Source: Burkholderia pseudomultivorans
GTDB lineage: Bacteria; Pseudomonadota; Gammaproteobacteria; Burkholderiales; Burkholderiaceae
NCBI RefSeq assembly: GCF_902499075.1
Contig: NZ_CABVPP010000006.1
Location: 121,844 to 185,843, forward strand
Direction of reading: 5' to 3'
DNA: 64,000 nt
Under the pieces are notes generated by a model. It did not search any database. It saw nothing but the letters and a program-made list of their open reading frames with translations, and was not told the origin of the DNA. Within the stretch, counting starts at the first letter, position 1; the number at the start of each line of letters is the position of its first letter. Shown here one piece after another: positions 8,188 to 15,868 of this stretch. Made by a program: the position numbers and the translations under genes.

Positions 8188-9381
8188 TCAGATGAAGTAG
8201 TCGGTGTTCTCGCGGCCGAGCATCACGGCGCCGAGGTTCTGGCCGAAGCGGTCGACGTTGTTCGCGTAGTGCGCGCGCGCAGCATGCAGGTCGAGGAAGC
8301 GGCGCACGAGCGGATTGCGGTGATAGATGCCGTTGCCGCCCGCATAGCGCAGCAGCGCGTTCGCGGCCTGCGCGCAGCGCTCGGCGACCTGCGCGGACTG
8401 GTAGCGGAAATGCACGCGGCGCTCGATCGACACGGCCGGGCCGCCGGTAACCGACGCCATCAGTTCGGCGAAATTGCGCCTGAGCAGCAGCTTCATCTCG
8501 TCGATCGCGACCGCCGCGTTCGCGCACGCGTTCTGCGCGCCCGGATCGTCGGTCGTCTTCGCGCCGCTGTTGGCCGACACGCGCGTCGCCGCATACGACG
8601 TGAAATCGTCGAGCGCGCCCTGCAGCGCGCCGATGCACGACGTGCATACCGCGCGCACGAAGATCTGCGCGAACGGCAGCTTGAACAGCGGCGCGTCGTT
8701 GACCGCGAGGCCGGGGCTGGTGCCCATCATCCCGTCGATCGCCTTGTGCGTGCGGTACGCGGGCACGAACACGTCGTCGACGACGATGTCGTGGCTGCCC
8801 GTCGCGCGCAGGCCGAGCACGTCCCAGTCCTGCTCGATCCGGTAATCGGATTTCGGCAGCAGGAAGGTGCGGTATTCGGGCGGCTGGCCGGCCTCGGCGG
8901 GCGGCACCAGCGCGCCGAGGAACACCCATTCGCACAGTTCGCTGCCGCTCGAGAACTTCCAGTGCCCGGACAGCCGGAAGCCGCCGTCGACCGGCGTCAC
9001 GCGGCCGACCGGCATATAGGTCGACGCGATCAGCGTCGCCGGGTCCTTGCCCCAGACATCCTGTTGCGCGCGCTCGTCGAACAGCGCCAGTTGCCAGTTG
9101 TGCACGCCGACGACGCCATACACCCACGCGGTCGACATGCAGCCGCGCGCAAGCGCCATCTGGATGTCGAAGAACGTCTGCGGATCGAGTTCGTGGCCGC
9201 CGTAGCGTTTCGGCTGCAGCACCTTGAAGAAGCCGGCGGCCTGCATGTCGGCGATCGTTTCGGCTGGAATGCGGCCCTGCGCTTCGGCTTGCGCGGCGCG
9301 GGCGGCGAGCGTCGGCGCGAGTGCCTCGGCGCGGGCGATCAGCGTGGCGGCGAGTGCGTTGGAATCGTTGTCGCGATGCAC
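8188..9381 (-). CDS. Acyl-CoA dehydrogenase-fold flavin monooxygenase, HsaA-like
   Basis: A 397-aa protein of the acyl-CoA dehydrogenase superfamily, group D flavin monooxygenase branch (HsaA, HpaB/C2-like). Visible features include GFFKVLQPKRYGGHELDP near residue 55, WVYGVVGVHNWQLALF, the flavin-contact region DVLGLRATGSHDIVVDDVFVP, and YAGGNGIYHRNPLVRRFLDLHA near the end. HsaA hydroxylates a phenolic ring using flavin reduced by HsaB. The start is a GTG at 9381 because an AGGAGA box lies five bases upstream; the frame stays open further upstream without such a signal. A flavin reductase is encoded two genes downstream, consistent with a two-component system. Confidence 0.82.
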   Translation of the reverse strand: MHRDNDSNALAATLIARAEALAPTLAARAAQAEAQGRIPAETIADMQAAGFFKVLQPKRYGGHELDPQTFFDIQMALARGCMSTAWVYGVVGVHNWQLALFDERAQQDVWGKDPATLIASTYMPVGRVTPVDGGFRLSGHWKFSSGSELCEWVFLGALVPPAEAGQPPEYRTFLLPKSDYRIEQDWDVLGLRATGSHDIVVDDVFVPAYRTHKAIDGMMGTSPGLAVNDAPLFKLPFAQIFVRAVCTSCIGALQGALDDFTSYAATRVSANSGAKTTDDPGAQNACANAAVAIDEMKLLLRRNFAELMASVTGGPAVSIERRVHFRYQSAQVAERCAQAANALLRYAGGNGIYHRNPLVRRFLDLHAARAHYANNVDRFGQNLGAVMLGRENTDYFI

Positions 9382-9510
9382 GTGTGTCTCCTGTCGATCA
9401 ATGGGTTCGGCGCGACCATCGCCGCGAGCGAGGTTTCTCGCGTTCGATGGTCGCCGCCGCACGACCGCGCCGCATCGTCCGAAGGGACGACGGGCACAGC
9501 CAGCGTCGCG

Positions 9511-10650
9511 TCACGCGCAGGCGCGCTCCTTCACCTTGTTGAAGAACGGAATCACGTGCTCGCCGATATTGCGGATCGTCTCCATCTGCGCGTCGTGCGG
9601 CACCGTGCCCATCTGGCACAGGAACAGCACTTCGTCGACGCCGGCTTCCTGCAGGCGGCCGACATAGCCGATGCAGTCGTCGACCGTGCCGTACGCATGG
9701 TTCGGGTTCATCATCGCGAGCGCCGGATCGGCGAAGTTCACGACCACCTCCTCCGACGCGAAACGCGAGCGGATCACCATCTCGCCGGTGTCGGCCTGCA
9801 CGAGGTCGTCGCCCCACTTGTCCGGGTCCGGACGCTCGCCGCCCGTGTACCAGTAAGCGAGCGACTCCATGAAGTAGCGCTGGCCGCGGATGCCGATCTT
9901 GCGGGCCTTCTGGCCATCGGCCATCACGACCGTCGGGCACAGCGCCGCCAGATGCTGCGTCGGGCGGAAGCCGACCTGGTCTTCCGGCTTGCGGTTCGCC
10001 CACGCGTCGCGATAGACCGCGTTCTTCTTCGCGACCTCATCCGGGCCGCCGAAGCCGAGCACCAGCGCGCCCAGCCCGCGCTGGCCCGCGCGCAGCAGCG
10101 CGTCGGTGTTCGTGCACGCGAGATACATCGGCGGATGCGGATCCTGCAGCGGCTTCGGATGGATCGGGCGCTTCGGAATCTTGATGTAGGTGCCGTCGTG
10201 CTCGATCTCGTCCTGCACGAACATCTTCGGCACGAGGTACATCGATTCGTCGATCATCGGCTGCAACTCGTTGAGGTCGTAGCCGAACGCGCCCGCTTCC
10301 TGCTGGCTGCCGCCCTTGCCGACGCCGAAATGCACGCGGCCGCCCGACAGGATGTCGAGCAGCGCGACGCGCTCGGCGACCTTGATCGGATGGTTCATCG
10401 CCGGCGGCAGGCACACGACGCCGTGACCCAGCCCGATGCGCGTGGTGCGGCCGGCCAGGTACGCGAGGAAGGTTTCCGGCGCGCTCATGTGCGCATAGTT
10501 GGTCAGCGACGTGTGCTCGACGCACCAGATCGTGTCGAACCCGACCTGCTCGGCGAGCAGCGCCTGCTCGACCGTTTCCTTGAACACCCGATGGTCGCCC
10601 TCGCGCGACGCGTCGGTGGTCTGGGCTTCGTAGATGAGGGAAAACTTCAT
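9511..10650 (-). CDS. LLM (luciferase-like) class flavin-dependent oxidoreductase
   Basis: A 379-aa TIM-barrel bacterial luciferase-family protein. It begins MKFSLIYEAQT and contains the family segments CVEHTSLTNYAHMSAPETF, IGLGHGVVCLPPAMNHP and VAERVALLDILSGGRVHFGVGKG, and ends with a typical IRNIGEHVIPFF helix. Such enzymes use reduced flavin for monooxygenation, including Baeyer-Villiger-type reactions and hydroxylation. The ATG at 10650 matches the conserved N-terminus and has GGAG nine bases upstream; an upstream ATG at 10665 is less likely. It is the first gene of the cluster, so the promoter should lie in 10651-10909. Confidence 0.85.
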   Translation of the reverse strand: MKFSLIYEAQTTDASREGDHRVFKETVEQALLAEQVGFDTIWCVEHTSLTNYAHMSAPETFLAYLAGRTTRIGLGHGVVCLPPAMNHPIKVAERVALLDILSGGRVHFGVGKGGSQQEAGAFGYDLNELQPMIDESMYLVPKMFVQDEIEHDGTYIKIPKRPIHPKPLQDPHPPMYLACTNTDALLRAGQRGLGALVLGFGGPDEVAKKNAVYRDAWANRKPEDQVGFRPTQHLAALCPTVVMADGQKARKIGIRGQRYFMESLAYWYTGGERPDPDKWGDDLVQADTGEMVIRSRFASEEVVVNFADPALAMMNPNHAYGTVDDCIGYVGRLQEAGVDEVLFLCQMGTVPHDAQMETIRNIGEHVIPFFNKVKERACA

Positions 10651-10695
10651 TGCGTGCGTCTCCATGTATGTTGGACGAGTCGGGGTCGCGCAGGC

Positions 10696-10829
10696 CGTCC
10701 GCACGATACGGACGAATAGCGACGGTCCACGGATGGAAGTGTCGGCGTGCGGGCCGGTGCAGGCATCGTCTGTTTGGAGTAACGGCGTGCAAGCGGGGAC
10801 AGAGGGGTTTCACCGTCGTCCGATCGGAC
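10696..10829. promoter_or_regulatory. Divergent promoter region with two GTCCG/CGGAC operator-like sites
   Basis: This region separates the minus-strand catabolic genes from the plus-strand VOC gene. CGTCCG (10696-10701) and CGGACG (10709-10714) form an inverted repeat with a 7-bp spacer. GTCCGATCGGAC (10818-10829) is a perfect 12-bp palindrome made of the same half-site. Two sites sharing a half-site suggest binding of one dimeric regulator. It is a different sequence from the inverted repeat at the GntR gene. No clear -35/-10 pair was identified. Confidence 0.4.
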
Positions 10830-10909
10830 TGCGTGACACCGTGCACGGCGCGCTAGCATCGAACGGCGGCGCGTTGCGTGTCGCGCACCACGACAAGGGA
10901 GAGACGGAA

Positions 10910-11260
10910 ATGAAGGTATCGATGCTGCTGTATCCGGTCGACGATATCGACACGGCGTTGCCGCTGTTCGTCGACGGACTGGGCCTCGGCGTGAAGTTTC
11001 GCGACGGCGACCGCTACTGCGCGCTCGACGCCGGCCCGCTGACGATCGCGCTGGTCGCCGGCGACGAGCAGATCGTCGAGCGTGCGGCGCTGACGCTGCG
11101 CGTCGACGAGGACGACGACCTCTACGCGGCGATGGCGCGGGTCGTGAAGGCCGGCGCGTCGGTGCGCGTGCCGGTGCAGGCCGGGCCGCACGAATACCGC
11201 GCGGTGCTGGAGGACAGGAACGGCGCGCTGCTCGTGATTTCGCAGAAGCGCGCCGCGTGA
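10910..11260 (+). CDS. VOC family (glyoxalase/bleomycin resistance-like) protein
   Basis: A 116-aa single-module vicinal-oxygen-chelate protein: beta-rich, beginning MKVSMLLYPVDDIDTALPLF and ending VLEDRNGALLVISQKR. The start ATG at 10910 follows GGGAGA; the frame is open upstream without a better signal. VOC proteins include dioxygenases, isomerases and resistance proteins, and at this length it needs to dimerise. It is transcribed divergently from the catabolic cluster, so it may act on one of its intermediates, but nothing in the sequence fixes a substrate. Confidence 0.75.
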   Translation: MKVSMLLYPVDDIDTALPLFVDGLGLGVKFRDGDRYCALDAGPLTIALVAGDEQIVERAALTLRVDEDDDLYAAMARVVKAGASVRVPVQAGPHEYRAVLEDRNGALLVISQKRAA

Positions 11261-11291
11261 CGCAGGCCGGCCGCGCGCGCGACGGCGCGCG

Positions 11292-12155
11292 TCACGCGGC
11301 GGCCGTGCCCGGCGCGCGCAGGTCGCTTGCTTCGAGCAATTCGAGCAGCGTGCCGGCCGGCTGGCTGAGCCGCTTCGCGGCCAGCGCGATGAATTCGATG
11401 TCGGGCAGCGCCGGCAGCGCGTCGCCGTTGACCAGCGGCGCCAGGCCGCGCGTCGACAGGTAGTGCGACGTCGCGGTGAGCCCGAGCCCCGCACGCGCCG
11501 CCGCGATGCAGCCGGGCTGGCTGCTGCTCGAACAGACGACTTCCCAGCCGATGCCTTTTTCCGCGAGCGCGTTCAGCACGACCGCGCGCGTGACGCTCGG
11601 CTCGGCCACCAGCACCAGCGGCAGCGGCCGCTCCAGATCGACGACGGTGCCGGGCCGCGCGACCCACTCGAGCCGCGCGCGCAGCAGCGGCGTGCCGCGC
11701 CGCTCGCCGAGCCGCCGCTTGCCGATCATCAGGTCGAGCGCGCCCGCGTCCAGCAGTTCGTAGAGCCGGCTCGTCATGCCGGTCGTGATTTCCAGCGCGA
11801 CGTCGGGGTGCGCGGCGCGGAACCCGGCGAGCACGTCCGGCAGCGCGACGAGCGCGAGGTCGTCCGGCGCGCCGAGCCTGACGCGCCCTTTCAGGCGCGG
11901 CTTGCGAAACTGCGATTCGGCGCGGTTCAGCGCCTGCAGGATCACGTTCGCATGCACGAGCAGCGCCTCGCCGTCGGCCGTCATCGCGATCGAATGCGTG
12001 TCGCGCACGAACAGCCGCCGGCCGACGCTCTCCTCGAGACGACGGATGTGTTCGCTGACGCTCGACTGGTTGAGCCCGAGCTGCCGCCCCGCTTCGGTGA
12101 AGCTGCGGCAGTTGGTGACGGTCGCGAACGTCTTGAGCCAGACGGGATTGAGCAT
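11292..12155 (-). CDS. LysR family transcriptional regulator
   Basis: A 287-aa LysR-type regulator. The N-terminal helix-turn-helix spans about residues 5-62 (FATVTNCRSFTEAGRQLGLN, QSSVSEHIRRLEESVG, RRLFVRD), followed by the effector domain at about 88-280 (GRVRLGAPDDLALVALPDVL, ITTGMTSRLYELLDAG). It is divergent from the MFS gene at 12308, the usual LysR arrangement, and a 9-bp inverted repeat lies just upstream of its start. It most likely controls that transporter and itself. The C-terminus converges on the VOC gene. Confidence 0.9.
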   Translation of the reverse strand: MLNPVWLKTFATVTNCRSFTEAGRQLGLNQSSVSEHIRRLEESVGRRLFVRDTHSIAMTADGEALLVHANVILQALNRAESQFRKPRLKGRVRLGAPDDLALVALPDVLAGFRAAHPDVALEITTGMTSRLYELLDAGALDLMIGKRRLGERRGTPLLRARLEWVARPGTVVDLERPLPLVLVAEPSVTRAVVLNALAEKGIGWEVVCSSSSQPGCIAAARAGLGLTATSHYLSTRGLAPLVNGDALPALPDIEFIALAAKRLSQPAGTLLELLEASDLRAPGTAAA

Positions 12156-12162
12156 CCCGCAT

Positions 12163-12185
12163 TGTCATCGGCATTACCGATGACA
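12163..12185. promoter_or_regulatory. Probable LysR binding site between LysR and MFS genes
   Basis: TGTCATCGG (12163-12171) is repeated inverted as CCGATGACA (12177-12185) with a 5-bp spacer CATTA. It lies seven bases upstream of the LysR start codon and about 120 bases upstream of the MFS gene, a position that suits autoregulation and divergent control. Assignment to this LysR is inference. Confidence 0.5.
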
Positions 12186-12307
12186 GTCAACGCCTTAAGG
12201 CAGCTTCCCGATGACCGGCGGAATCGGTACCATCGAGCGCTTGAAGGATCGGCCGGCCGCCGCAAGCGCCTCGCCGCCGGTCCGGCCGTCGCACCACGAA
12301 TTTCGTC

Positions 12308-13696
12308 ATGTCCCGGGAATCCTCACACTCCGCGCTGCTCTGGATCGTCGCCGCAGCATTCTTCATGCAGTCGCTCGACACGACGATCGTCAACACGGCG
12401 CTGCCGTCCATCGCGCAAGCGCTGCATGCGTCGCCGCTCGCGATGCAGCCCGTCGTGGTCGTCTATACGCTGACGATGGCGATGCTGACGCCGGCGTCCG
12501 GCTGGCTCGCCGATCGCTTCGGCACGCGCCGCGTGTTCTCGCTCGCGATCCTCGTGTTCGTGCTCGCGTCGGTCGGCTGTGCGGCATCGCATACGCTCGG
12601 CCAGCTGGTGGCCGCGCGCGCGGTACAGGGCATCGGCGGCTCGATGCTGCTGCCGATCGGACGGCTCGCCGTGCTGCGACGCGTGCCGGGCGAACAGTAC
12701 GTGTCGGCGCTCGCGTTCGTGTCGATCGCCGCGCAGCTCGGGCCGATCGTCGGGCCGACGCTCGGCGGCTGGCTTACGCAGGCGATTTCGTGGCATTGGG
12801 TATTTATCGTCAACGTGCCGGTCGGCGCGATCGGCCTCGTCGCGGTGCAGCGCTACCTGCCGCACGACCAGGCGACGCAGCCGCCGCGGTTCGACTTCGT
12901 CGGCTGTGCGCTGCTGTCGGTCGCGATGGCCGCGCTGTCGCTCGCGATCGACCCGCCGATGCCCGCGCATCGCGGCGCGTGGTCGGCCGGGCTGGCCGCC
13001 GTCGGGCTGGCGAGCGCGCTCGCCTACCTGCCCCACGCGCGGCGCCGCGCGCAGCCGCTGTTCCGGCTCGGGCTGTTCCGCGAGCCGAATTTCGGTTCGG
13101 GGCTGCTCGGCAACCTGCTGTGCCGAATCGGCACGAGCGCGCTGCCGTTCATGCTGCCGCTGCTGATGCAGGTGCAGCTCGGCTACACGCCGCTGCAATC
13201 GGGGCTGATGATGCTGCCGGCCGCGATCGCGGGCGTGATCGCGAAGCGCTGGATCGCGCCGCTCGTGAAGCGCTTCGGCTATGCGGCGTTTCTGGTCGTG
13301 AATACGGGAATCGTCGGCGGCGCGATCGCGGGGTTCGCGCTGGTGTCGGCGCGGCCCGCGCCGGCGCTGGAGATCGCGCTGCTGGTGGTGTTCGGCGCGG
13401 CCAATTCGATGCAGTTCGCCGCGATGAACAGCGTGACGCTCAAGGGCCTGTCGCATGCCGATGCCGCGAGCGGCAACAGCCTGTTTACGATGATGCAGAT
13501 GCTCGCGATGGGCCTCGGCGTGTCGATCGGCGGTGGCCTGATCAACCTGTTCGCCGCGCTGTGCGGATCGACGGCGAGCGGCTTCATGCTGTCGTTCGTC
13601 TGCATGGGCGCGGTCACGCTGCTGTCGTCGCTCGTGTTCCGGCGCATCGATACGGCGGCGCCGGCACGCCCGGCGGTGTCGCAACCGTCCGCATAG
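12308..13696 (+). CDS. MFS transporter, DHA2-type drug/H+ antiporter
   Basis: A 462-aa polytopic membrane protein. The first membrane segment carries the DHA2 signature LDTTIVNTALPSIAQAL; motif A is GWLADRFGTRRVF and motif C-like AAQLGPIVGPTLGGWL follows near residue 140. Length suits the EmrB/MdtD branch of efflux pumps. Substrates are unknown. It is divergent from the LysR gene with the inverted repeat at 12163-12185 between them. A TACCAT hexamer at 12229-12234 could be a -10 element, without a convincing -35. No strong ribosome binding site precedes the ATG. Confidence 0.88.
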   Translation: MSRESSHSALLWIVAAAFFMQSLDTTIVNTALPSIAQALHASPLAMQPVVVVYTLTMAMLTPASGWLADRFGTRRVFSLAILVFVLASVGCAASHTLGQLVAARAVQGIGGSMLLPIGRLAVLRRVPGEQYVSALAFVSIAAQLGPIVGPTLGGWLTQAISWHWVFIVNVPVGAIGLVAVQRYLPHDQATQPPRFDFVGCALLSVAMAALSLAIDPPMPAHRGAWSAGLAAVGLASALAYLPHARRRAQPLFRLGLFREPNFGSGLLGNLLCRIGTSALPFMLPLLMQVQLGYTPLQSGLMMLPAAIAGVIAKRWIAPLVKRFGYAAFLVVNTGIVGGAIAGFALVSARPAPALEIALLVVFGAANSMQFAAMNSVTLKGLSHADAASGNSLFTMMQMLAMGLGVSIGGGLINLFAALCGSTASGFMLSFVCMGAVTLLSSLVFRRIDTAAPARPAVSQPSA

Positions 13697-13709
13697 CCGC
13701 GCCCGCCCG

Positions 13710-14090
13710 TCAGTTCGCCGGGCGGCGCTCGACGACGCGCTTGAGCACCCAGCGGATCGACGAACCGTCGGCCGGCGGCTGCGCGACGCGGTATTCGTCG
13801 ATCTCGAGCGTGTACTGGTAGCCCGGCTGGTACGCGAAGCCCTCGATACCCGCGTACCAGAGGCTCCACGGTTCGTTCGGGCTGCTGCGCACCTGCATGC
13901 ACGCCATCGGCGCGACGCCGGTGCAGCGCACCGGCTGCGGCGCGACGTAAACGGTCTTCGTCACGGGCCGGGCATCGGACGGGCGCGCCACGTGGGCGTC
14001 GGTCGCGGCCGCGTTGGTCTGGCATCCGGCCAGCAGCGCGCCGCCTGCCATGACGGCGGCGCCGAGCAGCGTTCGGGTCTTGCGCATCAT
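13710..14090 (-). CDS. DUF4377-like outer-membrane/periplasmic lipoprotein
   Basis: A 126-aa protein with a lipoprotein signal peptide: basic start (MMRKTRT), hydrophobic core and lipobox LLAGC, so the mature form starts at cysteine 23. The mature part contains VYVAPQPVRCTGVAPMACMQVR, two cysteines that could pair, and YTLEIDEYRV with WVLKRVVERR near the end, features I associate with DUF4377 proteins. Function unknown. It converges on the MFS gene and has a GGAACC box before its paired ATGs. Confidence 0.75.
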   Translation of the reverse strand: MMRKTRTLLGAAVMAGGALLAGCQTNAAATDAHVARPSDARPVTKTVYVAPQPVRCTGVAPMACMQVRSSPNEPWSLWYAGIEGFAYQPGYQYTLEIDEYRVAQPPADGSSIRWVLKRVVERRPAN

Positions 14091-14464
14091 CTGAGGTTCC
14101 TTCGAAAGCGTTGGCGGGGCGATTAGACGAGCCGCTCGCCGCGAAAGTTCACAAACGGCTTACAGAAAACGCGCCGCCCCCCATTCGCAGGATGTCCCGC
14201 GCGCGCCGGCACGCTACCGTACGCCGGTGCGGGTGCGCGCGCCGCCGCCGGCGGTCCGGACGCGCATGCGCATCCGCATGCCCGGCGCACCCGTCGATCG
14301 CCGCCTCGCATCGTTCCGCCGTCGACGCATCGCGGATCGCCAGTCCCGGCCCCCCATCGTGTACCATCGGCGCTTCCGTCCCGATACGTTTCATCGCGCG
14401 GCGTCGCCGGTCCGGTCGTCGACGACCTCGACCGGCCGCGACAGCCGCCGCGTCCCTGCCCCGC
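14091..14464. other. Intergenic region of about 370 bp, no gene supported
   Basis: The region separates the lipoprotein gene from the recombinase gene. Open frames here have arginine/proline-rich shadow composition and no family resemblance. TACCAT at 14362-14367, about 100 bases before the recombinase start, could be a -10 element, but no good -35 pairs with it. No repeat, tRNA fragment or attachment site was seen beside the recombinase. Confidence 0.5.
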
Positions 14465-15658
14465 ATGACGCCACCCGCTCCACCCGACACCGTGCTGCGC
14501 CCGCTGCCGATCGATACGCTGATCGTGCCGGCCGCGCTCGACGGGCGCGCCGGCACGAACCGCGCGACAGGCGCGCACGCGCAGATCGCCGCGCGCAACG
14601 ATCTCGACGCGGTGCGCGCGTGGCTCGCGCGCTTCGTCGATACGCCGACCACGTTCCAGAACTATCGCAAGGAAGCCGAGCGCCTGCTGTTATGGGCGCT
14701 GATCGGATGCGGCAAGCCGCTGTCGTCGCTCACGCACGAGGATCTCCTCGTCTACCGGCAGTTCCTGCTCGCGCCTGCGCCCGCCGAGCTGTGGTGCGCG
14801 AACGGCGGCCGCAAGCATCCGCGCGGCGATCCGCGCTGGCGGCCGTTCTACGGGCCGCTGTCGGCGGCCAGCCAGCGGCAGGCGATGGTGATCCTGAACG
14901 TGATGTTCTCGTGGCTCGTGCAGGCCGGTTATCTGGCCGGCAATCCGCTCGCGCTGTCGCGCCAGCGGCAACGGCGGCCCGCGCCGCGCGTCACGCGCCA
15001 TCTCGGCGCGCCGCTGTGGCAGTCGGTGAAGGACGCGATCGCCGCGATGCCGCGCGACGATGCGCGCGCGTGCATTCACGCGGACCGCGCACGCTGGCTG
15101 TTCACGCTGCTGTATCTCGGCGGCTTGCGCATCAGCGAAGCGGCCGATACGACGATGGGCCGGTTCTTCTGCCGGCGCGATGCGACCGGGCGCGAACGCT
15201 GGTGGCTCGACGTGACCGGCAAAGGCGGCCGGCAGCGCCTCGTGCCGGCTACCGACGAGATGATGGCCGAACTCGCGCGCTATCGCCGCGCGCACGGTCT
15301 CGCCGCATTGCCGGCCGACGGCGAGGACACGCCGCTCGTGCTGCCGGTCGGCCGCACGCGCAAACCGCTCACGCGCGCGGCGCTGCACCGGATCGTCAAG
15401 CAGGTGTTCGCGCTCGCTGCGGAGCGGCTGCGCGCGCAAGGCGAAGCCGGCGCGCAACAGGCGTGCGTGCTCGAACAGGCGTCCGCGCACTGGCTGCGCC
15501 ACAGCGCGGGTTCGCACATGGCCGACGGACGCGTCGACCTGCGGCTCGTGCGCGATAACCTCGGGCACGCGTCGCTCACGACGACGAGCCAGTATCTGCA
15601 TGCGGACGACGACTGGCGCCATCGCGAAACCGAGGAGAAGCACCGAATCGGGTGGTGA
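14465..15658 (+). CDS. Tyrosine-type site-specific recombinase/integrase
   Basis: A 397-aa tyrosine recombinase. Residues about 40-165 form a core-binding (SAM-like) domain (WLARFVDTPTTFQNYRKEAERLL) and about 190-395 the catalytic domain. Catalytic residues visible are the arginine in YLGGLRISEA, the lysine in VTGKGGRQRLVPA, the HxxR box in SAHWLRHSAG, the second histidine in LGHASL, and the tyrosine nucleophile in TTSQYLHAD, so it looks active. The start ATG at 14465 gives MTPPAPPDTVLRPLP; the open frame further upstream is low-complexity. There is no phage, plasmid or cassette context nearby, so it is a solitary chromosomal recombinase. Confidence 0.85.
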   Translation: MTPPAPPDTVLRPLPIDTLIVPAALDGRAGTNRATGAHAQIAARNDLDAVRAWLARFVDTPTTFQNYRKEAERLLLWALIGCGKPLSSLTHEDLLVYRQFLLAPAPAELWCANGGRKHPRGDPRWRPFYGPLSAASQRQAMVILNVMFSWLVQAGYLAGNPLALSRQRQRRPAPRVTRHLGAPLWQSVKDAIAAMPRDDARACIHADRARWLFTLLYLGGLRISEAADTTMGRFFCRRDATGRERWWLDVTGKGGRQRLVPATDEMMAELARYRRAHGLAALPADGEDTPLVLPVGRTRKPLTRAALHRIVKQVFALAAERLRAQGEAGAQQACVLEQASAHWLRHSAGSHMADGRVDLRLVRDNLGHASLTTTSQYLHADDDWRHRETEEKHRIGW

Positions 15659-15868
15659 ACGGCCGGGCGCGGCAGGGTTCGGCGATAGGCGGATAGTCCG
15701 CGTTGCGCCGACCGCCGCTGAACTGTCACATCGCGGCAAAACTGCCTGCCGACAATGGGCATCGCCGGAATCCCGCTCGTTTCCGGTCCACGCCGCGGCC
15801 GGATGCGCATTCGCGCGATGCCGGGCGGTTTCCCCACCCTCGCGTCCCAATCAACGAACATCCCGATC

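Noticed and set aside
15723-15746. Possible Pho box upstream of the purple acid phosphatase.
   Set aside because: Only one half-site (CTGTCAC) is recognisable; the second half does not fit.
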